DNA of 64,000 nucleotides from Ceratobasidium sp. AG-K (lineage: Eukaryota > Basidiomycota > Agaricomycetes > Cantharellales > Ceratobasidiaceae), in contig JAWNGF010000002.1 of NCBI GenBank assembly GCA_037039685.1, positions 5,828,001 through 5,892,000 of the forward strand, in the 5' to 3' direction. Below, piece by piece: positions 20,960 to 31,099 of the stretch. Both the position numbers and the translations under genes were made by a program. Position 1 is the stretch's first letter; each line of letters starts with the position of its first letter. Under the pieces are notes generated by a model. It saw only the letters and a program-made list of their open reading frames with translations, searched no databases and was not told the origin of the DNA.

Positions 20960-23900
20960 GTGTGTGGAGAGACCAAAAAACCGGCAACGGAAACAATGTA
21001 CTTTAGAGCAACAAATGAGTCAACCATTGTTTACGCAAACGTTGCCGGAATCACAGAACCTATCCCAACCCTCATCGATTCCGGAGCTTCAAAGAACTTC
21101 TTGGACATCTCTTGGGCTCGATCCAACAACATCCCACTCATGGAACTTTCCACTCCTAGAAAAGTAATCGGTATCCAGGGGAAGGAACTCTCTCACCAAA
21201 TACGTTTCAAAGCGAAGCTGGAACTAGACGTGGAGGGAAAAACCTTTAAACAAATCTTCTTTGCTATGCCTACTGGGGAAACTAAACTTATCCTAGGACT
21301 AGAATGGTTAGAAGAAGCAAACCCGGTCATCGATTGGAAAACGAAGCACATATCATGGCGGTCAGAACCCATCAAAGCAAGAACAGCCTCAATAGACGAC
21401 TTACCGGAAGAATTCAAGGAATTTGCCGATGTCTTCAGTGAAGAGAAATTCAAAAGAATCCCAGATCATCGACCATACGACTGCGCCATCGATTTCAAGG
21501 AAGGAGCTGAACTTCCAAAACCGGCCAGACCAATCCCACTCTCTCCAGCGGAATCAATTGCACTAAGAGAATACCTGGATGAAGAAATCGCAGCAGGAAA
21601 GATCCGACCAAGCAAATCACCCATTGCATCACCTTGTTTCTTTGTTAAAAAACCCATCGATCCAAAAAATCCAGGAGCAGTTCGCCAGCTACGACTTGTT
21701 CAAGACCTCAGAGGAGTAAACGCCATTACAAAGGACGACAGATTCCCAATGCCCCTAATGGAAGACCTCCTGGATAAAATCAAGGACGCAAAAATTTTCT
21801 CCAAAATTGATCTACGCATGGGTTTCAACAATATCAGAATTAGGGAAGGCGACGAATGGAAGACAGCTTTCAGAACAAAGGAAGGACTCTTCGAATACGT
21901 CGTCATGCCTTTTGGATTAAAAAACGCGCCCGCCATCTTCCAAAGATATATGAATCACATTTTCCATGATCTTATCGACGTATGTGTCATTGTATACATT
22001 GACGACATCCTGGTCTTCTCCAAGGACAGAAGCCAACATACCGTGGATGTCAGGAAAGTACTAAAGATATTACTGGAGGAAAATCTTTTCGCAAAGCTTC
22101 CAAAATGCGAATTCTTTGTCACCAAATTAACGTATACTGGACTTGGAATCAGCGACTCGGGCATCTCTATGGAGGAAGAAAAGGTCAAAGCAATAACGGA
22201 GTGGAAGGAACCAAAAACGGTCAAGCAAGTCCAAGCGTTCCTAGGATTCGCGAATTTCTACCGAAGATTCGTACCGAATTTCAGCCGTTTAGCAAAACCC
22301 CTGACAACCTTGACAAGGAAGGAGAACAAATGGGAATGGGGAAACAATCAGCAGGAAGCATTCGAAGCCTTAAAAGCGGAGATCAGCAAGGAACCCACTC
22401 TACGCCATCCGAACCCTGACAAACCCTTTTTCTTGGAAACAGACGCAAGTGGAGTAGCAATGGGAGCAATCCTGTCGCAAAGGCAAGATGATGGCTACCT
22501 ACACCCTATTGCTTTTCTTTCATAATCTTTCAACGAAGCTCAGCTCAACTACGACGTCCACGATAAGGAACTTATGGCTATTATAGAATCTTTAACACAT
22601 TGGAGACTATATCTAGAAGGAACAAAAGACCCCATCACCATCTACACCGATCATAGGAACCTACAGTTCTGGAAGGAAGCAAGAACTTTCAACCGTCGAC
22701 ACGCAAGATGGCATCAATTGCTTGCTTCCTATAACTTTGATATCATATACCGCCCTGGAATCCTATCATCTAAACCGGACCTATTGTCTAGACGATCCGA
22801 CCATGAAGATACTCCCACGCCTGAACAGGTTATGATATCTGTCGAAAGGTTCAAAGGATTTGTAGGACAAGTAAACACGAATATCATAGAAACTATCAAG
22901 GAGACTCAGGATACAGATGAAGGACTAGCACGTATCAAAGAAATCTGCAAGTCAAGGGAAACGTTACCAAAGACCCTACAACACAGCGCGAAGGATTATG
23001 ATTTCAAGGAGGGACTATTATGGTTCAAGGGAAGGATCTACGTACCAGAAGATAAGGAATCCAGACTGGCCATCATGCGAATTCATCACGATTCGAAAAT
23101 TGCAGGACATCAAGGACAGGCTAGAACACTGGAACTAATATCAAGAAGATACTTCTGGCCAGGAATGAAGCAAAGCATAAACAGATACGTGGAATCATGC
23201 GAGACCTGCCAACGGACAAAGGGATCGAAGTCATTAGTACCGATCAAACCTCTGGAGATTCCAAAAGGACCGTGGGAAGACATAGCGTTCGACTTCGTAG
23301 TGAAGTTACCAAAATCCAGGGGATCAGATAGCATCTTAGTAGTGGTAGACCGATTCTCAAGAATGGCGCACTTCATACCCTGCAAAGAATCTCACACGGC
23401 AAGCGACCTTGCAAATCTTTTTATCACGAATGTTTGGAAACTGCACGGCTTTCCAAAGAGCACGATCTCAGACCGAGGGACTACTTTCAATTCCAAACTT
23501 ATAAAGGCCGTTTACGAGAAAATTGGAACTAGCCCAGGGTTCAGCACTGCCTACCACCCCCAAACGGACGGAATAACGGAGAGAATCAATCAATGGATGG
23601 AAGGCTGGCTACGATCGTTCGTCAACTACCGGCAGGATGATTGGGCGGACTTGTTACCAATTGCGGAATTCAGCTATAATCTACAGAAGCACCGCGTAAC
23701 GGGTAGTTCCCCCTTCGAAATTGTCTACGGGAGGGAACCACTGTGGAACATCTCAACAGAAGAATCAGCGGTTCCAGAAGCAAACAACATCACAGGAAAA
23801 TGGCGTAAAATCCACGACGAAGCAATTGCATCAATGGAAACCCAAAGGCTTCCAGAAGAAGCGCCGAAGAACATGTACCAAGAAGGAGATCTAGTTTGGC

Positions 23901-24874
23901 TGCTGGGAAAGAACATTCAAACGAAAAGACCATCAAAGAAACTGGATAACAAAAAGCACGGGCCATTTGTTGTGAAGCAACAGATAGGGTCACACGCTTA
24001 TGAGCTTGATTTGCCGACAACAATGAGGGTGCACCCTGTTTTCCACATCGATTTGCTGAGCCCTTACAAAGGAGATACTGAATTCAGCCGTAACCAACCC
24101 CGACCACCGCCAATCATAACAGAAGAAGGAGAGGAAGAATACGAAGTAGAGAAGATTTTGGACTGGAAAGAGACAAAGGACGGTCTTTTTTACAGGGTCA
24201 GATGGAAGGGTTATGGAAGTGAGGAAGACACAGAACAAAGGGCGGAAGATTTTGGTCACCTTTCAAGGATCATCAAGGACCTTCTACGCCGACACCCCGA
24301 GGCTCCCACGCCATCTAACTACACTCCAGGGAAGATAAAAGGCAGAGGGGGTGAGACCAGTAGTGTCACTTGCAAAACTTGCTACTACTCCAAAAAACAC
24401 TCCCAACTCCACGCTTTAAATCTTTTTTGCCCTCCACAATGCCTGCCGTCTCCCGCTCCACCATCGCCAACAACCTCACCCGCGTCCTGGAGGGACCTGC
24501 CTTTGCCACAGCAAGGATCCTCGACTCCGGGGCCGCCCTATACGTCTTCAAAAGGTCGCAACAAGGCTCGGGAAGAATGCATTTCAGGGCCTCGGACGAC
24601 ATCCTGCACTCAGACCTGGGGGAATTCCAGTGGGTCGGGAAGAAATGGCCGACATGAATGCAGCTCCTACGAAAGGACATATTCGTCTGCCGAGGGTGCG
24701 CCGCATTCCAGGTCTCGGAGGTCGTTCTCCTCTCCACCCACATGCTCGGAGTGGTTGAATGGGGACAAGAAGAGGCGTACTCGAGCGAGTGGGTACCAGG
24801 TTACGACGGAAGGCAGCCAACGCTCCGACCTAGATGGAACGACGCCTGGGACGCCAACTACGAGAAGGACCTGA
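20960..24874 (+). pseudogene. pol: Pol polyprotein of element 2, one internal stop
   Basis: Same domain order as element 1: protease, RT with YIDD, RNase H, integrase HHCC and D,D,E, GPY/F, chromodomain. TAA at 22523-22525 replaces a Lys codon (A to T) inside RNase H, cutting the product before the integrase. The protease-RT spacer is intact, unlike in element 1, so the two lesions are independent. Confidence 0.9.
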
Positions 24875-25203
24875 GCGACTGGAGGATGGAGCGAGGCAGA
24901 TACCAGAAGGAGAAAATCGAATGGGAGCCTTACTGGTGGAAGAAGGAGGAGACTGACGTGTCGGCATGGAAGGAAGTAGAGCCCGATGTGCGACAGTGGG
25001 ACGAGGGGCATGTGGAGGCCCGGGAGAGGGTTTTGGACTGGTCAAATGCGGATTGGACAAAGGAGGAGACTTGGGAAGAATGGGAGAAGTTCTCGGACGA
25101 ACTGGGAAATACCGTCTTCAATCCCATCGACCTGACCCTGGGGGAGGACAAGGGACTGGAGGAGTACATGCTTGCAAAGGGCAAGGATTGTGGGATCCAA
25201 TAG
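24439..25203 (+). pseudogene. ORF3 of element 2, one internal stop
   Basis: Same 254-codon accessory frame as element 1, with the MPAV start at 24439. TGA at 24655-24657 replaces CGA (Arg), a C-to-T change, and ends the protein after the first third. The rest of the frame stays open. Confidence 0.75.
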
Positions 25204-25245
25204 AGCCCGTCCAGGTCCCCTAGACGGTCTCTTAGGGGGGAGTAA

Positions 25246-25703
25246 TGTTGTGAGCTGGCTCACTCCATCGGACTCGCCCATTGTCTTGCCCGCCTCTCTC
25301 TCTCTCTTTCTGTTACGTTCCCGTTTCTGTTTGCCGCGTTGCCACCTTCTTGTGGTTATTCTGTTACATTGTGTAACGCGGCTGTGCTTTGTACGAGTCA
25401 TGTCTGTTCATACAGCATGACTCACTTGGACACTCCTGACTGGTTGACTGCTGTGACTCATGTGGCTGCGCCTTGTATGACTCGGCCACTTCTTGAATAT
25501 ATATAGAGGACCAACAAGCCTGGTAACCCCAGCTTGTTTTGTCTTGTCAAAACATCCCTTCTGAGTGACACTTAGAACCACCCCTACCCTCAAGAGCCTA
25601 CAGACACTTAAGTGTGTTGCGGTTCAAGAGGTCACTTAGGTCTTAGTGCCGTCCACTCTCCATCGCGGCTTGTCTCATAGCCATCAAGAAGAAGCTTACG
25701 ACA
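25246..25703 (+). repeat. Element 2 3' LTR
   Basis: 458-bp copy of 18477-18934, preceded by the polypurine tract and followed by the CTACT duplication. Confidence 0.93.
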
Positions 25704-25708
25704 CTACT

Positions 25709-26239
25709 AGGTCATGGGTCAGCGGAGGGTCCTGCTGCTGGGGTTGCTGATGGTCACGGTCTCTCAGGAAGAGACAAAGGTATAGGACCCATGCTGGTGA
25801 TTGTTCCCAAGATACAGGGAATTTGTGGTGTAGGTGGCAGGCAAATCGGAACTAGGGAGACCCCTCCATGGGGCTCGGGTTGGGGAGGAAAATAGCCAAA
25901 CCCAAATCCTCAACAAGGTGTTCTTCCCTCTGACGTAATGGTGATTGCTTCAGGTTCCAGTACATAAGTTTCGTCACCGGGTTCTTGATTTTCTTCATGG
26001 GAGTGTTCTTCGACTAATGATACTTCTGGTTGGAATGTTCCTGGTACTGTACTTCGGCTAGGAACTCTTGATGGGGCTGGACCCCCTGCTTGTGTGTGTG
26101 CGAGTGCGCTTTCGCTGAGTGATGAGGCTGGTCTAGCAGCTCTACTAGGACCTCTTCATATACTTCTGGTGGACGCAGGTCTTGAGACCGTGTCCTCTTG
26201 TAGTCCCCATTCAATGGGTGTTGAGTTGTTTGTGGACAT
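25709..26239 (-). pseudogene. gag: M2 gag, N-terminal part
   Basis: Minus-strand ATG at 26239, 22 nt from the M2 5' LTR, opens a frame with the SRPAST text seen in Gag of elements 1-3, then hits TGA about 27 codons in. The low-complexity N-terminal region can be followed in mixed frames to the element 2 insertion. Confidence 0.7.
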
Positions 26240-26260
26240 GGTGTGAAGCTTGTTTTGTAA

Positions 26261-26367
26261 TGTCATAAGCTACTTTCTTGGTGGCTATGAGACAAGCCGC
26301 GAGGGAGAGTGGACGGCACTAAGACCTAAGTGACCTCCTGAACCGCAACACACTTAAGTGTCTGTAG
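26261..26367 (-). repeat. M2 5' LTR, inner piece
   Basis: The LTR end next to the M2 primer site (complement of ACAAAACAAGCT lies in 26243-26260). It is interrupted after TGTAG (26363-26367) by element 3 and resumes at 33580. Confidence 0.85.
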
Positions 26368-26812
26368 TGTCGTAAGCTTCTTCTAGGTGGCTATGAGACA
26401 AGCCGCGATGGAGAGTGGACGGCACTAAGACCTAAGTGACCTCTTGAACCGCAACACACTTAAGCGTCTGTAGGCTCTTGAGGGTAGAGGTGGTTCTAAG
26501 TGTCACTCAAAGGGGATGTTTTGACGAGACAAAACAAGCTGGGGTTACCAGGCTTGTTGGTCCTCTATATATATTCAAGAAGTGGCCGAGTCATACAAGG
26601 CGCAGCCACATGAGTCATACATTCTACCAGTCAGGAGTGTCCATGTGAGTCATGCTGTATGAACAGACATGACTCATACAAAGCACAGCCGCGTTACACA
26701 ATGTAACAGAATAACCACAAGAAGGTGGCAACGCGGCAAACGGAAACACAAAAGAAGGGAACAGGCGGGCGAGACAACAGGCGAGTCCGATGGAGTGAGC
26801 TGGCTCACGACA
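26368..26812 (-). repeat. Element 3 3' LTR
   Basis: 445 bp, TGTCGTAAGC...GCTCACGACA on the plus strand, followed by the complement of the polypurine tract (from 26813). Confidence 0.93.
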
Positions 26813-26853
26813 TTACTCCCCCCTATGAGTCCATTTGGGGGACCTGAATGGAC

Positions 26854-27618
26854 TTATTGCACCGTGCAGTCCTTCCCTTTCCTCAGCATGAGCTCCTCAA
26901 GCCCCTCATCTTCCTCCAAGGTCAGGTCGATGGGATTGAACGTGGTGTTCCCCGGTTCGTCCGAGAACTTTTCCCATTCTTCCCATGTCTCCTCCCTTGT
27001 CCAGTCGGCCTTGGACCAGTCCAAAACCCTTTCCTGAGCCTCCACGAACTCCTTGTCCCATTGTCGCACATCGGGCTCTGCCTCCTTCCATGCCGACACA
27101 TCAGTCTCCTCCTTCTTCCACCAGTAGGGTTCCCAGTCAATCTTCTCCTTCTGGTATCGGCCCCTCTCCATCCTCCAGTCGCTCAGGTCCTTTTCGTAGT
27201 TGGCGTCCCAGGCGTCGTTCCATCTAGGTCGGAGCGTTGGCTGCCTTCCGTCGTAACCTGGTACCCATTCGCTCGAGTATGCTCCTTCTTGTCCCCATTC
27301 AACCACCCCGAGCATGTGGGTGGAGAGGAGAACGACCTCCGAGACCTGGAATGCGGCACACCCCCGGCAGACAAATATGTCCTTCCGTAGGAGCTGCATG
27401 CGTGTCGGCCATTTTTTTCCGACCCACTGGAATTCCCCCAGGTCTGAGTGGAGGATGTCGTCCGAAGCCCTGAAGTGCATTCTGCCCGGGCCTTGTTGTG
27501 ACCTCTTGAAGACGTAGAGGGCGGCCCCGGAGTCAAGGATCCTTGCCGTGGCAAAGGCGGGTCCTTCGAGGACGCGGGTGAGGTTGTTGACAATGGTGGA
27601 GCGGGTGACGGCAGGCAT
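26854..27618 (-). CDS. ORF3 of element 3, unknown accessory protein
   Basis: 254 aa from the conserved MPAV start at 27618, intact. It has the Cys-pair block (VCRGC) in the first half and a Trp-rich acidic second half. It overlaps the last 436 nt of pol in the -1 frame. No family recognised; no signal peptide or membrane segment is seen. A TTTAAATC box followed by a T-run lies just upstream in all copies. Confidence 0.78.
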   Translation of the reverse strand: MPAVTRSTIVNNLTRVLEGPAFATARILDSGAALYVFKRSQQGPGRMHFRASDDILHSDLGEFQWVGKKWPTRMQLLRKDIFVCRGCAAFQVSEVVLLSTHMLGVVEWGQEGAYSSEWVPGYDGRQPTLRPRWNDAWDANYEKDLSDWRMERGRYQKEKIDWEPYWWKKEETDVSAWKEAEPDVRQWDKEFVEAQERVLDWSKADWTREETWEEWEKFSDEPGNTTFNPIDLTLEEDEGLEELMLRKGKDCTVQ

Positions 27619-30600
27619 TGTAGAGGGCAAAAAAGATTTAAAGTGTAGAGTTGGGGGTGTTTCTTGGAATAGTAGCAAGTTTTGCAAGTGGCACTACCCG
27701 TTTCACCCCTTCTGCCTTTTATCTTCCCTGGAGCATAGTTGGATGGCGTGGGAGCTTCGGGGTGTCGGCGTAGAAGGTCCTTGATGATTTTTGAAAGGTG
27801 GCCAAAATCTTCCGCCCTTTGTTCTGTGTCTTCTTCACTTCCATAACCCTTCCATCTGACCCTGTAAAAAAGACCGTCCTTTGTCTCCTTCCAATCCAAA
27901 ATCTTCTCTACTTCATATTCTTCTTCTCCTTCTTCTGTTATGATCGGCGGTGGTCGGGGTTGGTTTCGGCTGAATTCTGTGTCTTCCTTGTAAGGGCTGA
28001 GCAAATCAATGTGGAAAACAGGGTGCACCCTCATTGTTGCCGGCACATCGAGCTCATAAGCGTGTGACCCTATTTTTCGCTTTACAACAAATGGCCCGTG
28101 CTTTTTGTTATCCAGTTTCTTTGATGGTCTCTTTGTTTGAATGTTTTTTCCCAGCAGCCATACTAGATCTCCATCTCGGTACTCGTTTCTTGGCCCTTCT
28201 TCTGGGAGCTTTTGGGTTTCCATTGATGCGATTGCTTCGTCGTGGATTTTACGCCATTTTTCTGTGATGTTGTTCGCTTCCGGAACCGCAGATTCTTCTG
28301 CTGAGATGTTCCACAGTGGTTCTCTCCCGTAGACGATTTCGAAAGGGGAACTTCCTGTTACGCGGTGTTTCTGTAGATTATAGCTGAATTCCGCAATCGG
28401 TAATAAGTCCGCCCAATCATCCTGTTGGTAGTTGACGAATGATCGTAGCCAGCCTTCCATCCATTGATTGATTCTCTCCGTTATTCCATCTGTTTGGGGG
28501 TGGTAGGCAGTACTGAAACCTGGCCTAGTTCCAATTTTCTCATAAACGGCCTTCATAAGTTTGGAATTGAAAGTAGTTCCTCGGTCTGAGATCGTGCTCT
28601 TTGGAAAACCGTGCAGTTTCCAAACATATGTGATGAAAAGATCTGCAAGGTCGCTTGCTGTGTGAGATTCTTTGCAGGGTATGAAGTGTGCCATTCTTGA
28701 GAATCGGTCCACCACTACTAAGATGCTATCCGATCCTCTGGATTTTGGTAATTTCACTACGAAGTCGAAGGCTATGTCTTCCCATGGTCCTTTTGGGATT
28801 TCGAGAGGCTTGACCGGAACTATCGATTTTGATCCCTTTGTCCGTTGGCAAGTTTCACAGGATTCCACGTATCTGTTTACGCTTTGCTTCATTCCCGGCC
28901 AGAAGTATCTTCTTGATATTAGTTCCAGCGTTCTAGCCTGTCCTTGATGTCCCGCGATTTTCGAGTCGTGGTGAACTCGCATGATGGCCAGCCTTGCTTC
29001 CTTATCTTCTGGTACGTAAATCCTTCCTTTGAACCATAAAAGTCCCTCTTTGAAATCGTAGTCCTTAGCACTGTGTTGTAGGGTTTTTGGTAATGTTTCC
29101 CTTGATTTGCAGATTTGTTTGATTTGTGCCAACCCTTCGTCTGTTTCCTGTGCCTCCTTGATAGTCTCTATGATGTCCGTGTCTACTTGTCCCACAAACC
29201 CCTTGAACTTTTCGACAGATATCATAACTTGTTCAGGTGTGGGGGTATCTTCATGGTCTGGTCGTCTAGACAACAGGTCCGGTTTAGATGATAGGATTCC
29301 AGGGCGATATATGATGTCAAAGTTATAGGAAGCAAGCAACTGGTGCCATCTTGCGTGTCGACGGTTGAAAGTCCTTGCTTCCTTCCAGAACTGTAGATTC
29401 CTATGATCGGTGTAGATGGTGATAGGGTCTTTTGTTCCTTCGAGGTATAGCCTCCAGTGTGTCAAAGATTCTATAATTGCCATAAGTTCCTTATCGTGGA
29501 CGTCGTAGTTGAGCTGAGCCTCGTTAAAAGATTTTGAAAGAAAAGCAATAGGGTGTAGGTAGCCATCGTCTTGCCTTTGCGACAGGATTGCTCCCATTGC
29601 TACTCCACTTGCGTCTGTTTCCAAGAAGAAGGGTTTGTCAGGGTTTGGATGGCGTAGAGTGGGTTCCTTGCTGATTTCCGTTTTTAGGGCTTCAAATGCT
29701 TCCTGCTGATCGTTTCCCCATTCCCATTTGGTCTCCTTTCTTGTTAAGGATGTCAGGGGTTTTGCTAATCGACTGAAATTTGGTACGAATCTTCGATAGA
29801 AATTCGCGAATCCCAGGAATGCTTGGACCTGCTTGACTGTTTTTGGTTCTTTCCACTCCTTTATTGCCCTGACCTTTTCTTCCTCCATAGAGATGCCCGA
29901 GTCGCTGATTCCAAGTCCAGTATACGTTAATTTGGTGACAAAGAATTCGCATTTTGGCAGCTTTGCGAAAAGATTTTCCTCCAGTAAGATCTTTAGTACT
30001 CTTCTGACATCCACGGTATGTTGGCTTCTGTCCTTGGAGAAGACTAGGATGTCGTCAATGTATACGATGACACATACATCAATAAGGTCATGGAAAATGT
30101 GATTCATATATCTTTGGAAGATGGCGGGCGCGTTTTTTAGTCCAAACGGCATGACGACGTATTCGAAGAGTCCTTCTTTTGTTCTGAAAGCTGTCTTCCA
30201 TTCGTCACCTTCTCTAATTCTGATATTGTTGAAACCCATGCGTAGATCAATCTTGGAGAAAATTTTCGCGTCCTTGATTTTATCCAGGAGGTCTTCCATT
30301 AGGGGCATTGGGAATCTGTCGTCCTTTGTAATGGCGTTTACTCCTCTGAGGTCCTGAACGAGTCGTAGCTGGCGAACTGCCCCTGGATTTTTTTGATCAA
30401 TCGGTTTTTTGACAAAAAAACAAGGTGATGCAATGGGTGATTTGCTTGGTCGGATCTTTCCTGCTGCGATTTCTTCATCCAGGTATTCTCTTAGTGCAAT
30501 TGATTCTGCTGGAGAGAGTGGGATTGGTCTGGCTGGTTTTGGAAGTTCAGCTCCTTCCTTGAAATCGATGGCACAGTCGTATGGTCGATGATCTGGGATT

Positions 30601-31097
30601 CTCTTGAATTTCTCTTCACTGAAGACATCGGCAAATTCCTTGAATTCTTCGGGTAGGTCGTCTATTGAGGCTGTTCTTGCTTGGATGGGATCTGGCTGCC
30701 ACGATATGTGCTTTGTTTTCCAATCAATGACCGGGTTTGCTTCTTCTAACCATTCTAGTCCTAGGATAAGTTTAGTTTCTCCAGTAGGCATAGCAAAGAA
30801 GATTTGTTTGAAGGTTCTTCCCTCCACGTCTAGTTCCAGCTTAGCTTTGAAGTGTATTTGGTGAGAGAGTTCCTTCCCCTGGATACCGATCACTTTCCTC
30901 GGAGTGGAAAGTTCCATGAGTGGGATATTGTTGGATCGAGCCCAAGAGATGTCCAAGAAGTTCCTTGATGCTCCAGAATCGATGAGGGTTGGGATAGGTT
31001 CTGTGATTCCGGCAACGTTTGCGTAAACAATGGTTGACTCATTTGTTGCTCTAAAGTACATTGTTTCCGTTGCCGGTTTTTTGGTCTCTCCACACAC
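27183..31097 (-). CDS. pol: Pol polyprotein of element 3, intact
   Basis: 1304 aa counted from the first codon after the gag stop (GTG at 31097), but the frame is open further upstream in the -1 register of gag, so it is probably made as a Gag-Pol fusion by frameshifting at 31118-31124. Approximate residues: aspartic protease 30-130 (IDSGAS active site), RT 200-370 (YIDD), RNase H 480-590 (ETDASG), integrase zinc domain 690-745 (HHCC), integrase core 755-905 (D, D, E all present), GPY/F 985-1050, chromodomain 1065-1125, then a Ser/Pro/Arg-rich tail overlapping ORF3. All catalytic motifs are intact. Confidence 0.95.
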   Translation of the reverse strand: MCGETKKPATETMYFRATNESTIVYANVAGITEPIPTLIDSGASRNFLDISWARSNNIPLMELSTPRKVIGIQGKELSHQIHFKAKLELDVEGRTFKQIFFAMPTGETKLILGLEWLEEANPVIDWKTKHISWQPDPIQARTASIDDLPEEFKEFADVFSEEKFKRIPDHRPYDCAIDFKEGAELPKPARPIPLSPAESIALREYLDEEIAAGKIRPSKSPIASPCFFVKKPIDQKNPGAVRQLRLVQDLRGVNAITKDDRFPMPLMEDLLDKIKDAKIFSKIDLRMGFNNIRIREGDEWKTAFRTKEGLFEYVVMPFGLKNAPAIFQRYMNHIFHDLIDVCVIVYIDDILVFSKDRSQHTVDVRRVLKILLEENLFAKLPKCEFFVTKLTYTGLGISDSGISMEEEKVRAIKEWKEPKTVKQVQAFLGFANFYRRFVPNFSRLAKPLTSLTRKETKWEWGNDQQEAFEALKTEISKEPTLRHPNPDKPFFLETDASGVAMGAILSQRQDDGYLHPIAFLSKSFNEAQLNYDVHDKELMAIIESLTHWRLYLEGTKDPITIYTDHRNLQFWKEARTFNRRHARWHQLLASYNFDIIYRPGILSSKPDLLSRRPDHEDTPTPEQVMISVEKFKGFVGQVDTDIIETIKEAQETDEGLAQIKQICKSRETLPKTLQHSAKDYDFKEGLLWFKGRIYVPEDKEARLAIMRVHHDSKIAGHQGQARTLELISRRYFWPGMKQSVNRYVESCETCQRTKGSKSIVPVKPLEIPKGPWEDIAFDFVVKLPKSRGSDSILVVVDRFSRMAHFIPCKESHTASDLADLFITYVWKLHGFPKSTISDRGTTFNSKLMKAVYEKIGTRPGFSTAYHPQTDGITERINQWMEGWLRSFVNYQQDDWADLLPIAEFSYNLQKHRVTGSSPFEIVYGREPLWNISAEESAVPEANNITEKWRKIHDEAIASMETQKLPEEGPRNEYRDGDLVWLLGKNIQTKRPSKKLDNKKHGPFVVKRKIGSHAYELDVPATMRVHPVFHIDLLSPYKEDTEFSRNQPRPPPIITEEGEEEYEVEKILDWKETKDGLFYRVRWKGYGSEEDTEQRAEDFGHLSKIIKDLLRRHPEAPTPSNYAPGKIKGRRGETGSATCKTCYYSKKHPQLYTLNLFCPLQCLPSPAPPLSTTSPASSKDPPLPRQGSLTPGPPSTSSRGHNKARAECTSGLRTTSSTQTWGNSSGSEKNGRHACSSYGRTYLSAGGVPHSRSRRSFSSPPTCSGWLNGDKKEHTRANGYQVTTEGSQRSDLDGTTPGTPTTKRT

Positions 31098-31099
31098 AG

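Larger units (their letters stand above)
18477..25703 (+). mobile_element. Element 2, Ty3/gypsy chromovirus, 7227 bp
   Basis: Two 458-bp LTRs (18477-18934, 25246-25703) with about two differences by eye, flanked by CTACT (18472-18476 and 25704-25708). It is the same family as element 1 and inserted into M2 gag. Gag is intact; pol and ORF3 each carry one nonsense mutation. Confidence 0.93.
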
